This document shows, piece by piece, positions 23,291 to 34,264 of a stretch of DNA of 64,000 nt. Below the pieces are notes generated by a model. The model saw nothing but the letters and a program-made list of their open reading frames with translations. It had not been told where the DNA came from and did no database searches. The DNA is from Amorphophallus konjac (lineage: Eukaryota > Streptophyta > Magnoliopsida > Alismatales > Araceae). The stretch is taken from assembly GCA_022559845.1 (NCBI GenBank), contig CM040126.1, forward strand, positions 141,802,064 through 141,866,063, written 5' to 3'. Position numbers and translations under genes: made by a program. The stretch's first letter is position 1. The number at the start of each line of letters is the position of its first letter.

Positions 23291-25832
23291 TGTTGGGTTC
23301 GGTGCAAGTATTCAGAGGGGGGGTGAATGAATATAGCCTATAAAAATTTCGCCCAATTAACAACTAGAATGCTAACAAGATATAGCTCAACTAGAATTTC
23401 GCTCTCTTGACAAATTAAAACACTCTAAGAAAACTAATTAACTCTTCTGGTCAACCAGAAGCCAAACACATGGAGCGCCCCTATGCAATCATCTAGCGGA
23501 AGCAAACAGATAGAAACATCAAACCACTGCACAAGGGGTTTTTAGGTGGTTCGGTCCAGCAGACCTACATCCACCCCACACTCAACCTGAGTGTGGCTTC
23601 CTGCTGACTCACAGCTTGAACAGCTGGGCATCACAGCTTGCCATACATCAGCTGGGCCTCACAGCTTGCCATCCGCTGAGCATCACAGCATGCTTCCGCT
23701 GGGCAATACAGCTTAGCCATCGCTGACTCACAGCTTGAACCCGCTGGGGATTACAGCTTAACCCGTCCGAGACCAAGTCTCACCAGCTGAGGATTACAGC
23801 TTTACCTGTCCAGTGGAGACCTCCACTGCATCCGCTGACTAATAGCTTGAAGAAATGATAAAAGATAAAATAAAAGATAGACAAAATAGCAACGGAAAGC
23901 TGAAATACTAAAGCACAAATATAGCTCTCGAAGGAGCAGTTCTGGCTTGGATTTGATCCAAAAACAAGACAACCTCAACCTCTCTCTCTTTCTCAACTCG
24001 AGCTCTCTGTCTCTCTCTTTCTCTTCTTTATCTTCTGCTCTTCTTCTCTTTCGCTTCTCTTCTCTCTTCTTTCTTCTTCTGCTCTCTTCACTCTTCTTCT
24101 TCTCTTCTGCTGGATCGAAGTCTCTGCACTTCTGCTTTTTCTTTCTCCACTTCGATCACTCTTCATCTGAAGACGAAGACTCATATATATAGCAGCAGCA
24201 GGTGGATAAGGGCGCGTGGATTCCACAGTTCTCGCCCAAGTGAATTTGCCAGATCCGAGGCAATTCCATCCACGTGTCAGCATCTGCACACCTCATCCTC
24301 CTGGGATCACGAGCCAGGTCATCAATCTCGGTAAGAATCCCTGTCAGACAGAGCATCGGATAAGTCATCAGTTTAAGTGAAGAAGTCTGTACAGTCTCTG
24401 AAGAATGCAATGCATTGTATAGACTTCGCTGTATAGACTTGTGAAGGCGAAGCTAAAATAGTGTATATACTTCACAATGTATAGACTTCAGAACAAATGC
24501 ATGCAATACACTTAACAATGTATGGACTTGGCCTATGCAGACTCGTCTGATGTATAGACTTTGCGAATGTCTAGACTTGCAGATGTGAACGACACAGTGT
24601 ATAGACTTCAGAACATATGCACGATGCAGACTCGTCCAATGTATATACTTAGCTGAACAAGACACACAATGTATAGACTTGTAGCCATGAACAAATGCAA
24701 TGCACTCTGATGTGTAAACTTCATCTTAATGCCAATGTACAGACTTGATGAGTGTTCAGCAATGTATGGACTTTGCATAAGACGCTGCATGAGACGCTGA
24801 AGTCTGTATAGACTTTGCTCAATGCGTAAGACGCTAATTGAGACGGTCCACTGTACACACTTGGACTTTGCATATGAACAGTGTTGTACAGACTTAATTC
24901 AACTGATGCATGCGATGTGCAGACTGTGCCAAAAGACAAGGCTGTACAGTCTTTGATGTCCAAGGGCAATGCAGACCAATGTACAGACTTTGTGAATGAA
25001 ATGCATTGTGCAAATGAGAAAGTCTGTACAGACTTTGTGAAGCGTGACTTCAATGTACAGACTTTGCTGAATGAACGTTGTGAATACGAGTCCAGTGTAC
25101 AGACTTAGCCGTTGCAGACCAATGAATGGACTTGAGATCTAATGCAAACGGCTATACAGACTTGAACGTCAAGTGAGACGATGAATGCACTGTTCATGAA
25201 CAGTGGTGTACAAACTTTGACTCAATTATGTATATGAGACGCTAAATGAGACACACCAGTATATAGACTTTATGCTGTGCAGACTCTGACTCACATGTGC
25301 ATATGAGACGCTAATCAAGACAAACCAATGTATACACTTAGCCAATGCAATGTATGGACATTGCATAGACGATGCATGAGACACAGACACTGTGCATGAA
25401 CAGTGCAGTGTATAGACTTATGGACTTTGAGTGCGTGCATCTACAGTGCAAATGTATAGACTTAATGTAATGCACTAGCTGTGCATACTTGAATGAGACG
25501 CTGCATAAGACGATGCAGCTACAGTGATGTATAGACTTTGCCTAACGCAGTCCGTTGTACATACTTCCAATGCAATGCAATGTACACACTTTGACTAAGC
25601 AATCTTCACGAAATATATCAGTTATATGCATACACCACAGAGTATATCAGTTATAAACATCTCATGCATTTTCCACAGAACATAATGAGTGATATGCATT
25701 CAAATCAACATGCCACCATCATATAAAAAACATAATATCATAATGCACTCACTGTGTTACAATCATCAAAACAAAACAACATTGCTATCATCAAATCAAC
25801 ATAGCACATGCTTGTGCCTAAGGGGCACAACA
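23291..25832 (-). repeat. Element A 3' LTR (2542 bp)
   Basis: On the plus strand it runs TGTTGGGTTCGGTGCAAG...GGGGCACAACA. It contains dozens of TGTATAGACTT / TGTACAGACTT words between 24400 and 25600. The TATA box is on the minus strand at 24184-24191. CAGCTTG/GCTGGG repeats lie at 23600-23850. Confidence 0.88.
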
Positions 25833-28058
25833 TTCTCCCCCTTTTTGATGATGGCAACACACTGTGACAGTGAGTCACACACAAAATTTTCTCCCCCTTT
25901 GACATAATCAAAAAGAGAAAAATAGTAAAAACATGAGTGCAAAGTGCATTGTGCATGCAAATTCTCATAGTGCAAAAAACTCCCCCTGAAGGTATGACTC
26001 CCCCTGAATTATTTCTCCCCCTAAATAATAGCTCCCCCTTGGAGAAGGAATATGAACAGATAATTCAATGGTAGAGAAGGTAGGAGGGTCACTAGACAAC
26101 AGCTGAATCATTGGTTCAGAAAATAAGCCTGATTATAAACAGTAGTTAAAGTATAAGAATCAGCAGCATACAATTTTGACAAAAATTCAAGTTTAACAGT
26201 GATAAATCTAGAGTAAAACACCTGACCCTGAAAAAGAGTTTATAGACTCCATTTATAGCAATGAATCTAGGGCACATGGTATTAATAAATAAGTCAAAAA
26301 TAATACCATTTTGTGATTAAACAAGGAAATTCAAGAAAGGCAACTTGAATATGTATTAATAAAAAATAATTTTCACTCATTGACTTTTGATTTTCAAAGG
26401 GTTACAGCAGTTTGTATTTCACTTTTGAATTTTCAGAAACTGAACTAAGTGAATAGACCTGTGGCATTTATGCTGTTGACATTAGGTGTACACCTTGATC
26501 AGAGGCAGGTACCCCTAGTTACTAGGCATAAACTACAAGACCTATTTCAGATCAAGACCTACAAGGAATAGTCTTCACTTTTGACATTAAGGGTACACCT
26601 TGATCAGAGGCCAGTACCCCCAGTTACTTGGTGAGGACTCCTCCTATAGATTTGACCCTATTAACAGAGATAATCTAAAGCACTTCATGACATGTGAATT
26701 TTCCTGCTTCTTTGGAGGAGTTCACAGTTTCTCAGTGCAATCAACCATTGCTCTGTCACAATGTTCAGTTCTTTACATTTGTGATCTTATTTACTGCTGC
26801 CCTTATTTCTTTTAGAGTGATTGTTTAAAAAATCATTACATACTCTTATTCACCTGTTCTAGACATTTCCAGTTCAACACATTTAGGCATTACAAAAAAC
26901 TTTTTCTATTTTAACCATGAGACAAAGATTAAGAGTTATAAAAGTTTTCTTTTATCTCAAATTCTGAAGTGCAAACACCTAACTCTCCAATTTATAAAGG
27001 TTAAACATTTAATTCGTTTCAATTTGTAAGAGACATTCTTATAAAAGAATAATTGCAATAATCACAACTCAATGTACTAAACCAGATACAGAACTGTTGT
27101 TCAGTGAAAATGATAGGGAAAAGATAGCAATTGGCAATATGGTCCAATGGCATCTGATGTCAAAAGATATGAATCAATTGAATGGGGACAATGAGGAGTA
27201 AATAGGATTCAAGAATTGAACTAAACTCACAGCTCCCCCTGACACCATGATGCAAGGATTATGCTATGCAACACACTGTTCTACATGCAGACTATGCACC
27301 AAGGATACATGAGATAAGTATGCAATCAATTCAGGTTTATGCATCCAAGTAATGAACATTTTTATCCTTTTTCAGATTTTTTCAAAAATATGATGGCAGT
27401 ACACTGATCTACATGAAGACAGGACCCATGGTACTAGGCGGAGGACCTGGTCTCAAAGACCATCTCACATATGGTAGGAACCTCCGGGCAGATTTCCCTG
27501 CCTTTTAGTAACTTACCATTTGATATACCAGGGTTAACAAGGACAATGCAACATAAAGTAGTCCTACATGCATTGAACAACATCAATGACAGTCATGCAA
27601 ATGATGTATGCAGACATAAGACACATGCATTGACTGTGTACACTAAATGAACCATTCACACTCAGTCCAAGTATGCATTCAACAACAAGCATGCATTGCA
27701 CTGACACAAAACACATGCATTTACACAAAGTCTATATAGTGCATCAACTGTATACACTAAAGAACCATTCAAATTCAGTTCAACATATAGCAAGAGAAGA
27801 ACATCAGATATTCAGAATAAAACTCAGTAGCTGAGTCTGGAATGCAGATTGATCAGCTAAGCAATAAGAGATCATCAGACATCAAACGAGCACATCAACA
27901 TGGAAGTCACATTTTTCATACTCACAAATTCAGATGATGAATTTAAAGCAAAGTTCAGAACTGACCTGAAATATAGAATCCTGGGGTTTTCTGTTGAGTG
28001 CCTTGGTCTGTTAACCCCTATTTATTCTTTGACCCAAGGCACACCTGTAACATTATGA
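25833..28058 (-). other. Element A 3' non-coding interior with multiple PPT-like tracts
   Basis: About 2.2 kb between the gag stop and the 3' LTR with no convincing ORF. The functional-position PPT is the complement of 25833-25846 (AAAAAGGGGGAGAA). Further copies of CTCCCCCT occur near 25890, 25980-26040 and 27232. Several hundred bases match, in opposite orientation, the equivalent region of element B (37032-39210). Confidence 0.75.
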
Positions 28059-30020
28059 TCATTTTGATCCTGCAGGGACCCAAGCAGCTTTGGGTCCTGC
28101 ATTTACCTTGACAGGTGTTCTAAACATTCTTTTTGCAGCATTATCATCAACTTCCATTAGAAAACAATCAGACATAGAATGTCCAAAATTTCCACAGTAA
28201 TAACATGAAACAACAGATTGTCTGGTCCTATGATGCATATCAACAGCAGCATGAGACCTATGAAACTTAGCATGAAATGTTCTGTTGTTTACATGAACAT
28301 TTTATTTCTTACTAGCAGCATTGGGAGCAGGAAATTTTACAGATTTAGAATTAAATCTACTTCCTTTAGCATGCCAACAGTCCTTGACTGTGTGGCCATG
28401 CCTCCCACATTCGAAACACCTTGGGTGCTTACCTTTGGAGCCAAGGTTATTCCTGTCAAACATCTTTTTGTTAACATGAAAATTAACAGGTTTAGAGTTG
28501 AATCTCTTTCTCGGATTTTGCCAACATTGAGCAGCAATGTGGCCAAACTTCCCACAACAAAAATAATTTAGATTCTGTCTCCTAGAATCATGATTTCTAG
28601 CATGAAATTCTTTAACATTCTGATTACCCTTTTTCTGATCCGATAGAACTTTTCTAGCATGCTTTCTATCATCTTGTTTCATCACAAAACACTCACTCAT
28701 AAAGTGTCCATGCTTACCACAATAATGACAAGAATAAGAACCATTAGATTTCTTTAAAACATGGCACTTATCAGATGAGTTTTTAGCATGCAGATTGTTC
28801 CTTTGAGTTTTTGGGGTTTTATGATCTTTATTTCGTTTTTGAATTTCATGAGCAGCAGCTTCTTTCAAAGATTTATTTGAGGGACCAGCTACTTTAGAAC
28901 TCGGCACAAATGTGGTGTATAGCAGGTTTCTAATACCATTCTTAACTCCAAAGCTACTTTCCACCATTTCACTTTGACTACTCACTTCATCTTCCAGAAA
29001 CATTTTCATCTTGCCTTTATCCTTGGCCAACTTAGATGAAGTACTATTCAGCTCAGTAATTTTATTTTCCAAGGAGATTATAAGATTTTCTGAATCAACT
29101 TTCTCCTTCTCATAACTAGCCAATTTTTCTTTTAACAGACAAAGTTCTTTTTCCAAATCAGCAGTGTGTATTACAAAGCTAGTAATTTCTTCGTCACTGC
29201 AATTGATATATTCTTTCAAAATAGATTTTTCTTTTTCAATTGTCATCCATCTTTCAGAGAAAACAGTATTCAGAACCATCAACTTTTTATTTTGATCTTT
29301 CAAGTAGACATTTTCTTCTTTTAGAGATTTGATTTGTTCCTTTTGAAAACTGTCATCAGAATCAAAATCATTAATCATGTCTTCGAGAATGGCACATGAT
29401 TTACAAGAATTATCTTCACTGGTGAGTTTGTTTCTAAGATCTTCATTCTCAGATTTCAACTTGTTCAACTCATCTTTTTCTTTATTCATGTCAGATTTCA
29501 AGTTTTCATTTTCAGCTTTCAGACTTCTAACCTCATGCAACATTTCTTTTCTTATTTTTCTCTTTTCAGATTTCAGTCTATCATATTTATTCAATAAATG
29601 CTCATTCAATTCAATCATATTTTCCAGAGAAAAATTATTAGTATCAGAGTTTACCTGTGATGAAGTGTCCTCCTCATAATCTTCATCTTCTTATGTTGCC
29701 ATGAGACAATTCACTTTATCCTAGGTTCTGTTGCTTGCTATCATCTCGACCATTTCGGAGGCACTGCAGCAATTAACTACACATGGAAACTTGTCAGTGT
29801 TTATAGCCCCTTGAGTTAGCTCCAGGGCCTTCTGATTATCAGAGAATTTTTGTCTGCCTGAAGTTTTCCATAAGGATTCATCCTTTGGAACTTCATAGGA
29901 ACTGTGTGCAATGACTATCCACAGATCTGGATTAGTTTGCATCACATATTCTCTGAACTGATTAAACCAATTGTAGAAACCCGAACCTTCAAACTTCGGA
30001 GGATCAACAGTGAGTTCCAT
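28059..30020 (-). pseudogene. gag: Element A gag: truncated UBN2 domain, coiled coil, four zinc knuckles, in-frame stops
   Basis: ATG at 30018-30020. Residues 1-99 match the N-terminal half of the copia UBN2 gag domain (FEGSGFYNWFNQF, DLWIVI, LW...KALELTQGAI). Stops follow at 29721-29723 and 29691-29693. The frame then gives CLMAT, an acidic stretch and a long Lys/Glu/Leu coiled coil (29600-28990) with a CKSC motif and FSERWMTIEKEK. Zinc knuckles are CHYCGKHGHFMSEC, a degenerate one (first Cys is Tyr), CFECGRHGHTVKDC, and, beyond a TAA at 28302-28304, CYYCGNFGHSMSDC. The frame ends GPKAAWVPAGSK and TGA at 28059-28061. AWVPAG matches the linker that joins gag to protease in full copia elements, so the protein ends just where pol should start. 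The second half of UBN2 and the first knuckle are missing. Confidence 0.78.
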
Positions 30021-30215
30021 GCTTTAGACAGAATAAGAGTTCTAGGAAGAACACTAATCAAGCACAATGAATCAACTCAAATAACACCAAAAACAAATGA
30101 GCAAAGCAAAGCACAAGTCAATGAAGCAACACACGATTTCAAAAGACCCACTCTAAAATGCACCAGAAGCTAGCAGGATCCTCTGCAGATTGTTAGATCT
30201 GATAGATCAGAGACT

Positions 30216-30227
30216 GCTCTGATACCA
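30216..30227 (-). other. Primer-binding site of element A
   Basis: The minus strand reads TGGTATCAGAGC, complementary to the 3' end of initiator tRNA-Met, two bases from the 5' LTR end. Confidence 0.9.
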
Positions 30228-30229
30228 AG

Positions 30230-31163
30230 TGTTGGGTTCGGTGCAAGTATTCAGAGGGGGGGGTGAATGAATATAGCCTATAAAAATTTTATCCAATTAA
30301 CAACTAGAATGCTAACAAGATATAGCTCAACTAGAATTTCGCTCTCTTGACAAATTAAAACACTCTAAGAAAACTAATTAACTCTTCTGCTCAACCAGAA
30401 GCCAAACACATGGAGCGCCCCTATGCAATCATCTAGCGGAAGTAAACAGATAGAAACATCAAACCACTGCACAAGGGGTTTTTAGGTGGTTCGGTCCAGC
30501 AGACCTACATCCACCCCACACTCAACCCGAGGGTGACTTCCTGCTGACTCACAGCTTGAACAGCTGGGCATCACAGCTTGCCATACATCAGCTGGGCCTC
30601 ACAGCTTGCCATCCGCTGAGCATCACAGCTTGCTTCCGCTGGGCAATACAGCTTAGCCATCGCTGACTCACAGCTTGAACCCGCTGGGGATTACAGCTTA
30701 ACCCGTCCGAGACCAAGTCTCGCCAGCTGAGGATTATAGCTTTACCTGTCTAGTGGAGACCTCCACTGCATCCGCTGACTAATAGCTTGAAGAAATGATA
30801 AAAGATAAAATAAAAGATAGACAAAACAGCAACGGAAAGCTGAAATACTGAAGCACAAATATAGCTCTCGAAGGAGCAGTTCTGGCTTGGATTTGATCCA
30901 AAAGCCAGACAACCTCAACCTCTCTCTCTTTCTCAACTCGAGCTCTCTGTCTCTCTCTTTCTCTTCTTTCTCTCCTGCTCTTCTTCTCTTTCTCTTCTCT
31001 TCTCTCTTCTTTCTTCTTCTGCTCTCTTCACTCCTCTTCTTCTCTTCTGCTGGATCGAAGTCTCTGCACTTCTGCTTTTTCTTTCTCCACTTCGATCACT
31101 CTTCATCTGAAGACGAAGACTCATATATATAGCAGCAGCAGGTGGATAAGGGCGCGTGGCTTC
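30230..31163 (-). repeat. Element A 5' LTR, part 1
   Basis: Matches 23291-24223 closely, including the TATA box (31124-31131), and stops at GCTTC (31159-31163), where element B is inserted. Confidence 0.88.
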
Positions 31164-33992
31164 TGTTGTGCCCCTTAGGCACAAGCATGTGCTATGTTGA
31201 TTTAATGATAGCAATGCTATTTTGTTTTGATGATTGCAACACAGTGAGTGCATTATGATATTATGTTTTTTTTTATGATGGCATGTTGATTTGAATGCTT
31301 GAGTGTGTTATATCTGATTTAGTCTGTGGAGATTGCATGAGTATGCCATGTTTGATATCCTTGATGGGTTGACTCCCTCAGACTGTCCATCTTATTTAGT
31401 GTCTCATGCAGCGTCAACGCTATGAGTGTGTCTCAAGTCTGCAGCATGCTCGCATAAGTCTATACATTGCATCTTAGCATGTTTGCACAGCACACCATCA
31501 AGTCTGGACATTGGTTGCACTCAGAGTCTATTCACTGCTTCATGCGTTGCATTCTAAGTCTAGATAACATTGCACGATGAATCTTCATATTCAAAGTATG
31601 TATACTGGTCGAGCATTCAAGGCTGAACATTGGCCAAGTCTACACATCGGCACCGTAGCTTGCTTAGCTCAAGTCTACACATCGGCACTGTAGCTTGCTT
31701 AGCTCAAGTATATACATCCGTTTGCATAGCACATGAACTCTATACATTACACTGTTCATGCACGGCACAACAAGTCTGCACAACGTCCGTCTCTGTTAGC
31801 GTCTAAGGCCTTGAGCAAAGTCTATACAGACCCCACCGTCTCATTCAGCGTCTCTATTTGTGTCTTACTGTTGAAGTCTGTACATCGTTTCATTGTTAAA
31901 GTCTATACAGACTTCAGCGACTCATGCAGCGTCTCTGTTGCAGTCAAAGTCTGTACAGCCCTTTCGCTTGGCAAGTCTATACATTGGCCTCAGCTTTCAA
32001 AGTCTGTACAGCCTTTCATGTGAAAGTCCATTCATCGCCCTTGGAGTCCAAAGTCTATACATCGTGTTTGGACTAAGTCTGTACAGCCATTTACATAGTG
32101 AAGTCTACACATTTGTTTGCATTGCATGAAGTCCATACAGTGGGTAAAGTCTGTACACTGTCTGTGTCTATTACAGCATCCTAGCAAGTGTGTACATTGC
32201 CTGTCGATTGCAAAGTCCATACATCCACAGTGCATTGCATAGTCTACACACTTTCCGTCTCATTTCGAGTCTAAGGCAAAGTCTGTACATCAAACGCGCA
32301 TGCTCGCCTGTCCCTCCGGATGCTCTCCCGGGACCGAGTATGCTCTCCATTGACTGTTAATGCTCCGATTGGCCAGCGTCTCTCTTGATCAAGTCTATAC
32401 ACTCATTCACTGTTCATGCATTCACAGTGAAGTCTGTACATCCGTTTGGCTATGCATCACTATCCACCAAGTCTATACATTGGTAGAGTCTGTACATCAG
32501 ACGTGCATACTCGCCTATCCCCCCGGATGCTCTCCTGAGACCGAGTATGCCTTCCAGTGACTGATAATCCTTCCCTAACTTTGAGGATGCTCCCCTGGAG
32601 CAGCGATTGCTCCCCAGAGACAACATGTGCTCCACATGCTCCCCTGACGCTGGTGATGCTGTCCAGAGGCCATAGATGCTCCCCTGACACTTCATATGCT
32701 CCTAAGTCTATACATCGGTCCTCAAGCGTTACAAGTCTGTACATTGGTTCAGATTCTTCAAAGTCTGTACATTGGGCCTTCAAGCTTTTGAAGTCCATAC
32801 ACTATCTCGCTCACATCTTCAAGGGTGATTGAGCATCGTGAAGTCTGATTGAGCACTGTGAAGTCTATTCAGTGTATGAGCATTGTAATGTCTATACATT
32901 GGTTAGGCTCGATCATGCAGCGTTCATTTCATGTCTATACACTGCATTTTACAGTATGAGTTATAAAGTCTATACACTGTCTTCAGTTGATTTTGTTAAT
33001 CGACTGAACTCCTCATTTGTCTTCAGGTGTCTGGCACGTGATCCAAGGAGCTGAGATGCTGACACGTGGCAGAGTCGATTGGGCGGGAAATGTGGAGGTC
33101 ACTGCTGCTGCTGCTATATATATGAGCCTTCTTCCACAGAAGAAGGTTGATCGAATTGGCGAGAGGTGAAGTCCATACAGAGAGCCACGATCTAGACAGA
33201 GAAGAGAAAAGAAGAGAAGAGCAGAGAGTGAAAGAAAAGGCAGAAGTGCAGAGACTTCGATCCAGCTGAAGAGAGCAGAAGAAGAGTGAAGAGAGCAGAA
33301 GATCGAGAGAGAGATCTGCATTCATTGGACCGTGGATCAAATCCAGTCCAGCCAGCTCTTAGGAGCCACATTCGTGCTTTCATTATTTACTGCTTTCAGT
33401 TGCTGTTGCTACTTGGTTTCGTTTTCTTTTTACACCTTTATTCAAGCTGTTTGTCAGCGGAGCAAGCTGTGAGGCTCAGCGTTTGCAGTGGATGATTCCA
33501 CTGGACGGCTAAGCTGTATTGCCCAGCGGTTTGCAGAGGTGCTGCCTCTGGACGGGTAAGCTGTAATCTCCAGCGGTTTGCAGTGGTGGATTCCACTGGA
33601 CAGCAAGCTGTGTTGCTCAGCGGGCGAGGAGGATTCCTCGGACGGCAAGCTGTGTTGCCCAGTTGATGTATGGCAAGCTGTGATGCCCAGCTGTTCAAGC
33701 TGTGAGTCAGCAGGAAGCCACACTCGGGTTGAGTGTGGGGTGGATGTAGGTCTGCTGGACCGAACCACCTAAAAACCCCTTGTGTAGTGGTTTGATGTTT
33801 CTATCTGTTTGCTTCCGCTAGATGATTGCATAGGGGCGCTCCATGTGTTTGATCATAGGTTCAGTAGATGAGTGTTCTATTTTATCTTGTTAGCATTCCA
33901 ATTTTTAAGTGAGCGAAATCTTATATTGGGTGAAGGTTTCTAAAGGGTATATTCATTCACCCCCCCTCTAAATACTTACACCGAACCCAACA
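31164..33992 (+). repeat. Element B 5' LTR (2829 bp)
   Basis: The upstream 1.8 kb is packed with AGTCTATACA / AGTCTGTACA words; I count about 19 exact and a similar number with one or two changes. A stretch of GATGCTC(C/T)CC repeats lies at 32300-32700. The downstream part has the ACCACCTAAAAACCCC block and the final CACCCCCCCTCT...ACCGAACCCAACA seen in Sirevirus-like LTRs. Confidence 0.9.
33115..33122 (+). promoter_or_regulatory. TATA box of element B 5' LTR
   Basis: TATATATA in CTGCTATATATATGAGCC, conserved at 41182-41189 and on the minus strand of the A LTRs. A GCACGTGATCC G-box-like site and a ACACGTGGC site lie 30-90 bases upstream. Confidence 0.65.
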
Positions 33993-33994
33993 CT

Positions 33995-34006
33995 TGGTAT
34001 CAGAGC
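33995..34006 (+). other. Primer-binding site of element B
   Basis: TGGTATCAGAGC, two bases after the LTR end; initiator tRNA-Met type. The 258 bases that follow up to the gag start contain no ORF of note. Confidence 0.92.
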
Positions 34007-34264
34007 GGGTCTCTGATCTATCAGATCTAACAATCTGCAGAGGATCCTGCTAGTTTTGGTGCACATCAGAGTGGGCTTCTTGTGCTCGTTGATTTGTTTC
34101 ACTATCTTACCGATTTACTTTGATCATCTGGTTTAGCGCATTTCTGTTTGGTGCATTTCATAGTGTGCTTTTTGTGTTAGTTATTTTGTTTCTCCGACTT
34201 AGTGCCTTGCCTTGCTCATTTGGTCTATGTCCTTCAGTTTTTCTGTGCTTTCAGATTGTTTGCA

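Noticed and set aside
32300..32700. GATGCTCCCC repeats in the B LTR as a separate inserted element
   Set aside because: Present at the same place in both B LTRs with no TSD; part of the LTR.
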